From an uncultured Chitinophaga sp. (GTDB lineage Bacteria > Bacteroidota > Bacteroidia > Chitinophagales > Chitinophagaceae), in assembly GCF_946479755.1 (NCBI RefSeq), contig NZ_CAMLHC010000050.1, positions 1-40,442 of the forward strand: a stretch of DNA of 40,442 bases, given 5' to 3'. The position numbers were made by a program, and so were the translations under genes. This document shows positions 15,220-23,765 of this stretch, piece by piece. The notes under the pieces are model-generated. The model did not search any database and was not told the DNA's origin. It was given only the letters and a program-made list of their open reading frames with translations. Every line of letters starts with the position of its first letter. Within the stretch, counting starts at the first letter, position 1.

Positions 15220-17574
15220 TTATTCAGCTTTCTTCTTCCGTGGCGGCGCTTTTTTCTTAGGCGGATTGGCTTTGGCTTCTTCGATGATAGCTTTGGCTTC
15301 TTCCACGGTCAGGTCCGCAGCGGTGTCAATTTTCTCTTTCGGTATCTTGAAGTTCTTCAGGCCCTGTTTGATATAAGGACCATAAGGCCCTTTCAGGATC
15401 TGGATCTTCTCCTTTTCAAATATTTTGATGGTCCGCTCGTCTTTGGCGGCTCTTTTTTCCACAATCAGCGGCGCTACTTCGTCCAGTTCCACGGTGTACG
15501 GGTCCATTTCCTTTTTCAGGGAATAGAACTTTTTGTCGTGCTGGGCGTACGGACCAAAGCGGCCGATGTTGACGATCACCTCTGAATCCTCGAACTGGCC
15601 GAGGTTGCGGGGCAGACGGAACAGCTCCATCGCTTCTTCCAGGGAGATGGTTTCGATGCTCTGAGTCGTTTTCAGTTTGGCGAAGCGGGGTTTCTCCTCG
15701 TCTTCTACCTTGCCGATCTGGATCATGGGGCCGTAGCGTCCCATGCGGGCCACGATCGGTTTGCCGGTAGCTTCTTCCACCCCCAGCTGGCGTTCGCCTT
15801 TTACGCGTTCCGCGTTTTCCAGCGTGTTTTCCACATCTTTATGGAAAGGGCTGTAAAACTCTTTCAGCATTTTGTTCCACACTTTCTTGCCGTTGGCGAT
15901 TTCATCGAACTCCTCTTCAATTTTAGCGGTGAAACCGTAGTCCATCACGGAATTGAAGTACTGGTTGAGGAAATCGGTCACGATCATACCGAGATCGGTG
16001 GGGAACAGTTTTGATTTTTCGGCGCCGGTATTTTCGCTGTCTGTCTGCTGGCTGATTTTGTCAGCTTTCAGTATCAGGATGCGGAATTCCCTTTTTATGC
16101 CTTCTTTGTCCCTTTTTTCCACATATCCTCTTTTCTGGATGGTGGTGATGGTAGGGGCGTAGGTAGACGGGCGGCCGATGCCCAGTTCTTCCAGTTTTTT
16201 AACGAGGCTGGCCTCCGTATAGCGGGGAGCAGGGCGGGAGAACCTTTCGGTGGCCTTCATTTCTCTCAGGTCCAGCGTTTGTTTCACGGCCAGTGGCGGC
16301 AGTGACCCTTCCTGTGCTTCGTCTTCGTTGATATCTTCGTCGTCATGGCTTTCCATGTATACTTTCAGGAAGCCGTCGAATTTCAGTACTTCACCGCTGG
16401 CGGTCAGCTCTTCGTTGTTGGTGGAGATGCTGATTTTAGCGATGGTTTTTTCCAGTTCTGCGTCCGCCATCTGGCTGGCGATGGTACGTTTCCAGATCAG
16501 CTCGTACAGTTTGCGGGTATCACTGTCATCTACCGTGGAGTTCTCCATGTAGGTGGGACGGATAGCTTCGTGCGCTTCCTGGGCGGACTCGTTTTTGTTT
16601 TTGAATTTGCGGAACTGGTGGTAGCGGTCGCCGAAGCTGGTCTTGATCGCTTTTTCAATTTCCGTCACCGCTGTATCGGAGAGGTTGACGGAGTCAGTAC
16701 GCATATAGGTGATAAAACCGCTTTCATACAGTTTCTGGGCCAGCAACATGGTTTTGGATACGCTGTATCCCAGTTTGCGGCTGGCTTCCTGTTGCAGGGT
16801 AGAAGTGGTGAAAGGGGCGGCAGGTGACTTTTTGCCGGGTTTTACCTGTATATCTTTTACGGAATAGACAGCGCTGACACAGTCTTTAAGGAATTTCTCC
16901 GCATCTTCCGCTGTTTTGAACTTGTTGGGGCCTTCGGCTTTAAAGGAGATGTTTTTACCGTTGATGTCTTTACCGGTAAACCATGCTTCCACTTTGAAGG
17001 TGCTGACGGCGGTGAAACCGTTGATCTCCCGTTCTCTTTCCACGATCAGGCGTACCGCCACAGACTGCACACGGCCGGCAGAAAGGGAATTACGCATGCT
17101 CATTTTTCTCCATAACACGGGGGAGAGCTCAAAGCCCACGATCCTGTCGAGGATACGGCGGGCCTGCTGGGCGTTTACCCGGTCCATATCGAGCTTACGG
17201 GGGTGTTGTACCGCATTTTCGATGGCCGGTTTGGTGATTTCGTGGAATACAATGCGTTTGGTTTCTTTCGGATCGAGGCCCAATACCTCGCACAAATGCC
17301 ATGAAATGGCTTCCCCTTCACGGTCCTCATCCGTTGCGAGCCAAACCTCATCGGTTTCCTTTGCCAGCTTCTTCAGGTCTTTTACCACCTTTTCTTTATC
17401 TTCCGGTATTACATATTTAGGCTTGAAGTTATTTTCGATGTCTATCCCCATGTCGTCCTTCTCCAGGTCACGGATGTGCCCGAAGCAGGATTTGACTTCA
17501 AAGTCCTTGCCCAGAATTTTTTCAATGGTCTTGGCCTTTGCCGGGGACTCCACTATAACTAAATTTTTTGCCAT
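15220..17574 (-). CDS. topA: DNA topoisomerase I (type IA)
   Basis: The product has 784 residues. The TOPRIM domain begins at residue 3 (LVIVESPAKAKTI, Glu9; ATDEDREGEA at 80-89 with the Asp pair 82/84). The DNA-gate domains include SAGRVQSVAVRLIVERERE and the active-site Tyr290 in SGFITYMRTDS. C-terminal repeats (RMGRYGPMIQIGK, NIGRFGPYAQHD, LKGPYGPYIKQG) replace the zinc fingers of the E. coli enzyme, followed by a Lys-rich tail (PPKKKAPPRKKKAE). The enzyme relaxes negative supercoils. It leads a two-gene unit with the SirB1-like protein. Confidence 0.97.
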   Translation of the reverse strand: MAKNLVIVESPAKAKTIEKILGKDFEVKSCFGHIRDLEKDDMGIDIENNFKPKYVIPEDKEKVVKDLKKLAKETDEVWLATDEDREGEAISWHLCEVLGLDPKETKRIVFHEITKPAIENAVQHPRKLDMDRVNAQQARRILDRIVGFELSPVLWRKMSMRNSLSAGRVQSVAVRLIVEREREINGFTAVSTFKVEAWFTGKDINGKNISFKAEGPNKFKTAEDAEKFLKDCVSAVYSVKDIQVKPGKKSPAAPFTTSTLQQEASRKLGYSVSKTMLLAQKLYESGFITYMRTDSVNLSDTAVTEIEKAIKTSFGDRYHQFRKFKNKNESAQEAHEAIRPTYMENSTVDDSDTRKLYELIWKRTIASQMADAELEKTIAKISISTNNEELTASGEVLKFDGFLKVYMESHDDEDINEDEAQEGSLPPLAVKQTLDLREMKATERFSRPAPRYTEASLVKKLEELGIGRPSTYAPTITTIQKRGYVEKRDKEGIKREFRILILKADKISQQTDSENTGAEKSKLFPTDLGMIVTDFLNQYFNSVMDYGFTAKIEEEFDEIANGKKVWNKMLKEFYSPFHKDVENTLENAERVKGERQLGVEEATGKPIVARMGRYGPMIQIGKVEDEEKPRFAKLKTTQSIETISLEEAMELFRLPRNLGQFEDSEVIVNIGRFGPYAQHDKKFYSLKKEMDPYTVELDEVAPLIVEKRAAKDERTIKIFEKEKIQILKGPYGPYIKQGLKNFKIPKEKIDTAADLTVEEAKAIIEEAKANPPKKKAPPRKKKAE

Positions 17575-17872
17575 GTATGCTTCTTTAATGTGCTGCTAAA
17601 TACGTAAAAAATCGTAAAATAAATACTAATAGGATTTTGCAATTATATAAAAGTACCTTCAAAATAAAAAATAAGGCGTCTTTAAAGGTAAAATTACGAA
17701 TTACGGATCAGGAAGACGAATGTACGGAATACTGGTTGTCCCCAAAACAGGTAATCTTACCCCGATTACAACCTGTCATATAATAAATATTTATAAAGAA
17801 CAAATAATCATCATTTATAATCTGAAAGTCTTTAATTGGTCATTGCTCACGTGTAATTTGTATTTTTAGTTT
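17575..17872. other. AT-rich divergent intergenic region
   Basis: This 298-bp gap separates topA (minus) from the DUF2520 gene (plus) and must contain both promoters. No exact TTTG/TAnnTTTG pair stands out. It holds one arm (17692-17708) of the AATTACGAATTACGGAT repeat that recurs at 18636. No gene was seen. Confidence 0.6.
17692..17708. repeat. Single copy of the AATTACGAATTACGGAT repeat
   Basis: Seventeen bases are identical to 18636-18652, about 940 bp away in another intergenic gap. Here the opposite arm is missing, so no palindrome forms. Confidence 0.7.
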
Positions 17873-18637
17873 ATGGATATTGTAATCATTGGTACCGGAA
17901 ATGTGGCCCATTGTTTCGGACAGTTGTTAAAACTGCACGGCCACCAGATAAAGCAGGTGGTAGGCCGCAGTGCGGAACATACCAGGGAGCTGTCGGAGAT
18001 GCTGAACGCCTCCTTCACTATTGACCTGATGGATATTAATATGGAGGCAGATGTATACCTGCTGGCGGTCAGCGACGCGGCCATCCCGGAACTGAATGAT
18101 CAGCTCCGCCTGGGCAAACGGATCGTGGCCCATACGGCAGGCGCGGTACCCCTGAGCGCCATCTCCCGGATTTCGGTCAACACCGGGGTGCTGTACCCGC
18201 TGCAGTCCATCCGCAAAGAGCTCAAAAACTACCCGCCTATCCCCATCATGCTGGAAGCCGGTAATGACGAAGTGCTGAAGCGCCTGCAGGCGGTGGCCGG
18301 CAGCCTGGCCTCCCGCATCACCATCGCCAATTCGGACCAGCGCCTGAAATATCACCTCACCGCAGTACTGTGCAATAACTTCACCAACCACCTCTTTGCG
18401 GAAGCGAAAGCCTATTGTGACCGGGAGCAGCTGGACTTCTCCCTGCTGCAACCTATTATTAAGGAGACGTTCGACCGGCTGGAGCGTTATGCCCCCGAAA
18501 CGGTACAGACAGGGCCGGCCCTCCGCAACGATGAAACGACCATGAGCCTGCACCGTACCCTGCTGGGCGGCGACGAGCAGCTGAAACGGGTATACGAAGT
18601 GATGAGCGAAGCCATTTACCAGTTCCACAAAAAATAA
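17873..18637 (+). CDS. Rossmann-fold/DUF2520 protein
   Basis: The product has 254 residues. The N-terminal Rossmann domain starts at once with MDIVIIGTGNVAHCFGQLL (GxGxxA-type nucleotide loop, residues 7-12) and includes VYLLAVSDAAI. Residues about 130-250 form the DUF2520 helical domain (LKYHLTAVLCNNFTNHLF, LLQPIIKETFDRL, GPALRNDE). The layout resembles pyrroline-5-carboxylate or ketopantoate reductases, so an NAD(P)-dependent reductase is plausible, but substrate is unknown. It opens a run with kdsC-like, ubiA-like and maf genes. Confidence 0.85.
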   Translation: MDIVIIGTGNVAHCFGQLLKLHGHQIKQVVGRSAEHTRELSEMLNASFTIDLMDINMEADVYLLAVSDAAIPELNDQLRLGKRIVAHTAGAVPLSAISRISVNTGVLYPLQSIRKELKNYPPIPIMLEAGNDEVLKRLQAVAGSLASRITIANSDQRLKYHLTAVLCNNFTNHLFAEAKAYCDREQLDFSLLQPIIKETFDRLERYAPETVQTGPALRNDETTMSLHRTLLGGDEQLKRVYEVMSEAIYQFHKK

Positions 18638-18744
18638 TTACGAATTACGGATTCGGGCTGCTACATGGCCCTGTTTTATAGTGAAATAGTAAAATGTATT
18701 TCCGGGGCTCCCAAATTCGTAATTCGTAATTCGCAATTCGTAAC
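18636..18744. repeat. Imperfect palindromic intergenic repeat
   Basis: The left arm AATTACGAATTACGGATTCGG (18636-18656) is complementary to the right arm around AAATTCGTAATTCGTAATTCG (18713-18733), with further repeats of ATTCG to 18744. The arms flank about 55 bp. It fills nearly the whole gap between the DUF2520 and KdsC genes and starts within the stop codon of the former. It could act as an RNA hairpin or be a small mobile palindromic element. Confidence 0.65.
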
Positions 18745-18756
18745 TACATTTGCCGG

Positions 18757-19278
18757 ATGAACGTACTAGCTTTATTCAAGCCTATTACCACTTTCGTACT
18801 GGACGTGGACGGGGTGCTGACGGATGGAACGCTGCAGTTATTGCCCGGCGGGGAAATGTCGCGCAAAATGAACATCAAGGACGGTTACGCCTTACAGCTG
18901 GCCGTTAAAAAAGGATACCGGGTGGTCATCATCTCCGGCGGAAAATCAGAGAGCGTGGTCAGCAGGCTGCAGGGCCTGGGTATCACCGATATCTACACCG
19001 GCATCCATGATAAAAAGGAAAAACTCCAGGATTATGTGTTTGAGCATGATCTCACCTGGGACGAAATCCTGTACATGGGCGACGACATCCCTGACTACCA
19101 GGTGATGCAGCTCGTAGCCCTGCCTACCTGCCCGGCCGATGCGGCCAGCGAGATCAAAAGCATCTCCCGGTATATATCCCCGGTAGCAGGCGGACAAGGT
19201 TGTGTGCGGGAGGTAATAGAAAAAGTTCTGAAGCTCAATAATCACTGGCTGATGGACGAAGGCATTGCATCGAAATAA
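18757..19278 (+). CDS. KdsC-type HAD phosphatase (KDO 8-phosphate phosphatase)
   Basis: The product has 173 residues, typical for KdsC. HAD motifs: VLDVDGVLTDG (motif I, nucleophile Asp in LDVDG), IISGGKSESV (motif II), KKEKLQ (motif III Lys) and YMGDDIPDYQVM (motif IV). There is no cap domain, as in tetrameric KdsC enzymes. The enzyme would remove phosphate from KDO 8-phosphate, giving the sugar that links lipid A to the LPS core. The next gene (UbiA family) begins 13 bp downstream. Related small HAD phosphatases cannot be fully excluded. Confidence 0.88.
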   Translation: MNVLALFKPITTFVLDVDGVLTDGTLQLLPGGEMSRKMNIKDGYALQLAVKKGYRVVIISGGKSESVVSRLQGLGITDIYTGIHDKKEKLQDYVFEHDLTWDEILYMGDDIPDYQVMQLVALPTCPADAASEIKSISRYISPVAGGQGCVREVIEKVLKLNNHWLMDEGIASK

Positions 19279-19291
19279 TAAACAGAACACT

Positions 19292-20233
19292 ATGAAGCTC
19301 TGGGCTGCGTTTTTTAAGCTGGTGAGATATCCCAACCTCATTTATATTGCCCTTACCCAGTTCTTATTGCAGTATTGCGTGGTGGAGCCGGTGTTGCACA
19401 GCAGCGGCGAAGAGCCCTCTCTCTCCGTAGTGCAGTTTGTGCTGCTGAGCCTTTCCACCGTACTCATTGCGGCCGCGGGTTATATCATCAACGATTATTT
19501 TGATATCAACATCGATATTGTCAATAAACCGGACAAGATGGTGCTGGATAAAATTATCAGCCGCCGCTGGGCCATGGCCTGGCATACCATATTTAATATG
19601 GCCGGCGTGTCGCTGGGTTTTATCGTGGCATGGAAAACCGGCCAGATTTACCTGGGCTTTACCCAGGTGATCTGCTCCCTGCTGCTCTGGTTTTATTCCA
19701 CCTCCTTCAAACGGCAGGTACTGATCGGAAACGTGGTCATCTCCCTGCTGACCGCCCTGTCGGTATCCGTGGTGGGCTTCTACGAGAAACAGATCTACGA
19801 AAGCTTCGAGGCCATTATGTCGCCCTCCGGCCGTAAACTGATCCAGATCATCGGCGTATATGCGTTGTTTGCCTTTGTCATTTCCATGGTACGCGAAGTG
19901 GTGAAAGACCTGGAAGACATGATCGGTGACAGTAAAGACGGCTGCCGCACCATTCCCATCATCTGGGGCGTGCTGCCGGCCAAAAGGCTGTGCAATATGC
20001 TGCTGCTGGCGCTGCAGGTGACCATCATCGCCGTAGAAGTAAGGGTATGGCTGCTGGGCTGGTATATCGCCATCGCCTACCTGGTGCTGCTGGTACAGGC
20101 GCCCTGCGTATATGCTTATGTGTTACTGAAGAAGGCCCATCTGCCGGAACATTATCACCGTGTCAGCTCCGTGGTAAAATGGATTATGCTGACCGGAATT
20201 TTATCCATGATCTTTTTTAAATGTTATTTATAG
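19292..20233 (+). CDS. UbiA-family prenyltransferase
   Basis: ATG 19292 gives 313 residues; an ATG at 19265 overlaps kdsC and is less likely. The protein has eight to nine hydrophobic segments. The two Asp-rich motifs of the family are present: NDYFDINIDIVNKPDK (about residues 69-84) and DLEDMIGDSKDG in the second half. UbiA enzymes move an isoprenoid chain onto an acceptor at the inner membrane, for quinones, heme O or glycerophosphate lipids. The overall pattern and neighbourhood fit the geranylgeranylglycerol-phosphate synthase-like branch found in Bacteroidota, but the substrate is not proven. Confidence 0.88.
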   Translation: MKLWAAFFKLVRYPNLIYIALTQFLLQYCVVEPVLHSSGEEPSLSVVQFVLLSLSTVLIAAAGYIINDYFDINIDIVNKPDKMVLDKIISRRWAMAWHTIFNMAGVSLGFIVAWKTGQIYLGFTQVICSLLLWFYSTSFKRQVLIGNVVISLLTALSVSVVGFYEKQIYESFEAIMSPSGRKLIQIIGVYALFAFVISMVREVVKDLEDMIGDSKDGCRTIPIIWGVLPAKRLCNMLLLALQVTIIAVEVRVWLLGWYIAIAYLVLLVQAPCVYAYVLLKKAHLPEHYHRVSSVVKWIMLTGILSMIFFKCYL

Positions 20234-20805
20234 AGATGTACAAAGGCGCTCCCGTAGTACTGGCTTCCCAGTCGCCCCGCAGAAGACAGTTGCTGGAACA
20301 GGCAGGCATTCCTTTCGAGGTGAGAGTGGTGGAAACCGCGGAGACCTATCCGCCCGGACTGTCCACAGAACAGATCCCTGTTCATATCGCGCAACAGAAG
20401 GCTGCGGCCGTGGCGTCGCTTTGTCAGCCCGGAGAGACCGTCATCGCTGCCGACACGGTAGTGGTGCTCGATGAAACCATCATCGGTAAACCGAAAGACC
20501 GCGACGATGCGGTGCGTATCCTCACCGCGCTCAGTGGCCGGGAACACCGGGTGATCACCGGTGTGGTGATCCGTCGCAACGGTACCGAGAAAGCATTCTC
20601 CCAGACCACCACCGTACATTTTAAGCCGCTCACCCAAGAGCAGGTAACGTATTATGTGGATAACTTCAAACCATACGACAAAGCCGGCGCTTATGCTATC
20701 CAGGAATGGATCGGCGCGGTAGGCATCGACAGCATCCATGGCTGTTTTTATAATGTCATGGGACTGCCCATCAGCAAAGTAGCGGAAGAACTCAGTCGGA
20801 TCTGA
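20221..20805 (+). CDS. Maf-family nucleotide pyrophosphatase
   Basis: The product has 194 residues from ATG 20221, overlapping the prenyltransferase by 13 bp; a second ATG at 20236 would start 2 bp after its stop and is equally possible. Motifs: VVLASQSPRRRQLLEQAG, ETVIAADTVVVLDETIIGKP, and DKAGAYAIQEWIG. Maf enzymes hydrolyse dTTP, UTP and modified nucleotides to monophosphates. The pattern fits the dTTP/UTP type (YhdE-like). It ends the four-gene run. Confidence 0.92.
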   Translation: MLFIEMYKGAPVVLASQSPRRRQLLEQAGIPFEVRVVETAETYPPGLSTEQIPVHIAQQKAAAVASLCQPGETVIAADTVVVLDETIIGKPKDRDDAVRILTALSGREHRVITGVVIRRNGTEKAFSQTTTVHFKPLTQEQVTYYVDNFKPYDKAGAYAIQEWIGAVGIDSIHGCFYNVMGLPISKVAEELSRI

Positions 20806-20850
20806 TCATCATCTACCCCTGGATCTGACCCCGGGGCGCACGCTCCGGGA

Positions 20851-20881
20851 AAAAAAAGAGCCAATCCTTTCGGATTGGCCC
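20851..20881 (-). terminator. Intrinsic terminator of the methionine operon
   Basis: On the minus strand GGCCAATCC and GGATTGGCTC pair around GAAA and are followed by eight T. It lies 38 bp after the homoserine dehydrogenase stop. Confidence 0.85.
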
Positions 20882-20918
20882 GCATATGTGGTTGGTTGTG
20901 CCTATGGGCACCAATGTC

Positions 20919-22100
20919 TTATTCGAGGACCAACAGGTTAACGTCTTTCTTTTTCAGCCAGCCTGCATCTTTCAGTTTCTGCAGGTTGATGGTACCCACT
21001 ACATATCTCCACTCCGGTGATTCATATTTTTCAGAGATGTTGAAGAACTCGGCCAGGTCTACCTGGTCAGGCGTTTTGTAGCGCAGGTACACTTTCAGTT
21101 TCACGTCGTTGGTGAAATTGGGCTGGTTGTTCTGTTTGATTTTTTTGTATTCATAACGGTAATTGTAAAGCAGCGCGGAGATGTCTGACAGTACGGCGCT
21201 GCCGGTAGCGGTACCGCCGGCGCCTTTGCCCACGAAGAACTGTTTATCGGTGAATGCGCTCTCGAGGAGGATACCATTGTATTCGTTGTACACGTCATAC
21301 AGCAGGTTATGCTCTTTTACGAGGTGCGGCAGCACGTAGGCGAACACGCTTCCGTTCTGGCGGCGGCATTGCGCGATCAGTTTCACGGTACAGTTGCGTT
21401 GTTTGGCAAACTGGATATCGAAATCGTTGAGGTGGTGAATACCGAAGTTGTACACTTCTTCCGGTTTTACGAAGGTACCGAAAGCGTGGAGCAGCAGGAT
21501 CACGAGCTTGAATTTCGGATCGTAGCCTTCGATGTCGAGGGTGGGGTCTGTTTCGGCAAAACCCAGTTCCTGTGCCTGTTGCAGGGCGGTTTCGAAGCTG
21601 AGGTTCTCTTCGAATATCTTGGTGAGGATATAGTTCGTAGAGCCGTTGCAGATACCTTCCACTGCGTTGAGCAGGTCGTTATCGTAGTATTCTTCGAGGT
21701 TACGGATGATGGGAATAGAAGCGCAGCTGGAGGCTTCGTACAGGAAAGGCACTTTGTTGGCCGACTGCAGTTCATACAGGGCCGGCAGGTTTTCCGCGAT
21801 CATGCGTTTGCTGGCGCTGACAACGGCTTTCCCGTTGCGCAGGGCTGTGCTGACGATGTCGAAAGCGGCTTCTGTATCGTTGATCAGTTCCACCACTACG
21901 TCGATAGTAGGATCTTCAAGGATTTCATTTTTATCCGTTGTAAAATAGCTACTGTCGATAGGTCTTGATTTATTGGGGTCTTTAATACAGATTTTTTTGA
22001 TCCGTGCATTAATCCCTTTGGTTCTGTTCAATACCTCGTAGAGGCCCTGGCCTACGACGCCGAAACCGAAAATACCCAGATTGATGATCTTGTTTTCCAT
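20919..22100 (-). CDS. Homoserine dehydrogenase
   Basis: The product has 393 residues. N-terminal nucleotide-binding loop GIFGFGVVGQGLYEVL (about 9-24); catalytic region with VVSASKRMIAEN, ASSCASIPIIRNLEEY and GICNGSTNYILTKI; LGFAETDPTLDIEGYDPKFK; and KGAGGTATGSAVLSDI. It reduces aspartate semialdehyde to homoserine, the branch point to methionine and threonine. A C-terminal tail of about 60 residues follows the catalytic part, without a clear ACT domain. It is second in the SAM-riboswitch operon, 63 bp after the trans-sulfuration gene, so it is dedicated at least in part to methionine. Confidence 0.93.
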   Translation of the reverse strand: MENKIINLGIFGFGVVGQGLYEVLNRTKGINARIKKICIKDPNKSRPIDSSYFTTDKNEILEDPTIDVVVELINDTEAAFDIVSTALRNGKAVVSASKRMIAENLPALYELQSANKVPFLYEASSCASIPIIRNLEEYYDNDLLNAVEGICNGSTNYILTKIFEENLSFETALQQAQELGFAETDPTLDIEGYDPKFKLVILLLHAFGTFVKPEEVYNFGIHHLNDFDIQFAKQRNCTVKLIAQCRRQNGSVFAYVLPHLVKEHNLLYDVYNEYNGILLESAFTDKQFFVGKGAGGTATGSAVLSDISALLYNYRYEYKKIKQNNQPNFTNDVKLKVYLRYKTPDQVDLAEFFNISEKYESPEWRYVVGTINLQKLKDAGWLKKKDVNLLVLE

Positions 22101-22163
22101 ACTTTAGTTCATAATTGGTTGGTGCTGTCAGTGTTCCGGCGGGCGGCCGTTGGTGGCTGACAG

Positions 22164-23342
22164 CTATTGTAAAACAGTAATTTGTTTGCCTGCCGGATGG
22201 TTTAACTTATCCAGCGCCTGTTTCAGATCGTTGATGAGGTCTTCTGCATCTTCGATCCCTACAGAGAGGCGGATGCAGGAGTCCTGCAGTCCGGTTTTTT
22301 TCCGGAATTCTTCCGGTATGGTGCGGTGTGTCATAGTGGCCGGGTGGGCCAGCATGCTTTTCACGCCGCCGAAGCTTTCCGCGAGTTTAAACAGCTTGGT
22401 AGCGTTGACGATGCGGATCGCGTTTTTGATATTGTCTGCTTTGAGCGAGAAGCTGACGAGCGCGCCGTAGTTCTTCTGCTGTTTGCGGGCAATGTGATGA
22501 TTTTTATGTGTGGCCAGCCCGGGATAGAACACTTTGTCCACAGCCGGGTGGGTGGCGAGCCAGTTGGCGATGGCGCTGGCGTTGCTGCATTGTTTCTCGA
22601 ACCGGAGGTAGAGCGTTTCAATGCCGCGGATGGTGAGCCAGGCTTCGAACGGGCTCAGGATGCTGCCGGAGATGTTCTGGTTGTACCGTATCTGGTCGGC
22701 CAGTGCTTTTGAATTTACCACTACCAGTCCGGCGATTACGTCACAGTGGCCTGCCAGGTATTTGGAAGCGCTGTGGATCACGATATCGGCGCCGAGCGTC
22801 AGTGGTTGCTGCAGCAGCGGGGTACTGAAGGTATTATCTACCGCCAGCAGGATGTTATGTTGTTTGGCGATCTTGCTGACAGATTTGATGTCAGAGACGC
22901 GCAAAGTCGGATTCGTAGGGGATTCCAGCCAGATGATGCGGGTGTTGGGCGTGATGGCGGCCAATACCTTGTCCAGGTTGCTGGTGTCCACGAAATTAAC
23001 TTTGATACCGAAGCGTTCGAACATGTGGTTGAAGATCTGGAAGATGCCACCGTAGGTATCTTCCACCGCCATGATTTCGTCGCCCGACTTCAGCAGTTTG
23101 AGTACGGCGTCGATGGCAGACATGCCGCTGGCGAAAGCGAAGCCGGCATATCCTTCTTCCAGGCTACAGATGAGCTCTTCCAGCACTTTACGCGTGGGAT
23201 TGTTGGCCCGCGAAAATTCAAATCCTTTATTGATGCCCGGTGATTCCTGCACAAAGGTGGATGTCTGATAGATAGGCACTGAAATGGCGCCTGTCAGTTC
23301 GTCTACCGGAATGCTATGAATCAGTTGTGTAGCTGTTTTCAT
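22164..23342 (-). CDS. Cys/Met-metabolism PLP enzyme (cystathionine gamma-synthase-like)
   Basis: The product has 392 residues. Family motifs: TGAISVPIYQTSTFVQ, FEFSRANNPTRKVLEE, FAFASGMSAIDAVL, ESPTNPTLRVSDI, and the PLP-lysine motif HSASKYLAGHCDVIAG. The C-terminal part keeps SFGGVKSMLAHPATMTH and IRLSVGIED, typical for cystathionine synthases and lyases of this fold. It would link activated homoserine with cysteine or sulfide, or cleave cystathionine. The SAM riboswitch upstream and homoserine dehydrogenase downstream favour the methionine-making direction. Exact substrate is not resolvable by eye. Confidence 0.92.
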   Translation of the reverse strand: MKTATQLIHSIPVDELTGAISVPIYQTSTFVQESPGINKGFEFSRANNPTRKVLEELICSLEEGYAGFAFASGMSAIDAVLKLLKSGDEIMAVEDTYGGIFQIFNHMFERFGIKVNFVDTSNLDKVLAAITPNTRIIWLESPTNPTLRVSDIKSVSKIAKQHNILLAVDNTFSTPLLQQPLTLGADIVIHSASKYLAGHCDVIAGLVVVNSKALADQIRYNQNISGSILSPFEAWLTIRGIETLYLRFEKQCSNASAIANWLATHPAVDKVFYPGLATHKNHHIARKQQKNYGALVSFSLKADNIKNAIRIVNATKLFKLAESFGGVKSMLAHPATMTHRTIPEEFRKKTGLQDSCIRLSVGIEDAEDLINDLKQALDKLNHPAGKQITVLQ

Positions 23343-23445
23343 GTTAATAAAATTTTAATGATGTCACGAAGGTCACGCAGTGCAACTTTATCATTAAAAA
23401 TCTATTTTAACAACCTTTTTCCAGGAAGTGGGCGGGAGAGGGCAT

Positions 23446-23477
23446 AAAAAAAGCTCCTCCGGGAGTTGGAAGAGCTT
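23446..23477 (-). terminator. Riboswitch-controlled intrinsic terminator
   Basis: On the minus strand AAGCTCTTCC and GGAGGAGCTT pair and are followed by seven T, 40 nt after the SAM aptamer and about 105 bp before the first gene. This is the expression platform of the riboswitch. SAM binding would favour this terminator; any competing antiterminator has to involve the aptamer P1 strand or the linker. Confidence 0.82.
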
Positions 23478-23516
23478 TGAATCAATTATATATCTGGTGA
23501 AGATTTATCTCTGCCA

Positions 23517-23635
23517 ACTTATCTTTCCCCGGTAATACCGGGGCAGGAATTAGCACCTTTTTCCCGACCAAATGCTGGTCCGGAAAGGTTGCTAAGGCAT
23601 CGCAGGGCCAAGTCCCTCCGCCTTTCTGGATAAGT
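23517..23635 (-). promoter_or_regulatory. SAM-I (S-box) riboswitch
   Basis: The minus strand shows the S-box sequence blocks in order: CTTATCCAGAAAGGCGGAGGG, then GGCCCTGCGATGCCTTAGCAACC, then AAGGTGCTAATTCCTGCC and GATAAGT closing the P1 helix with ACTTATC. Length (119 nt) is normal. It binds S-adenosylmethionine and should shut off the PLP-enzyme/homoserine dehydrogenase operon when SAM is plentiful. Confidence 0.95.
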
Positions 23636-23653
23636 GATGTTAAGAACTGGGTG

Positions 23654-23686
23654 CAAAGGTAACAGCAGTTTTATCAATTTTCCAAA
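23654..23686 (-). promoter_or_regulatory. Bacteroidota-type promoter of the methionine operon
   Basis: On the minus strand TTTG (23683-23686) is followed after 21 bp by TACCTTTG (23654-23661). The riboswitch P1 helix begins 18 bp downstream. Confidence 0.72.
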
Positions 23687-23765
23687 TTTGGGCGACAAAT
23701 TTATTTTCCGGCCGGCGGTGTTTCGTTATCTTTAGTAGTATTGTTTGACTGACCAACCATATCTT

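Noticed and set aside
18636..18744. CRISPR-like repeat cluster
   Set aside because: The units are short, irregular and palindromic, without spacers of constant length.
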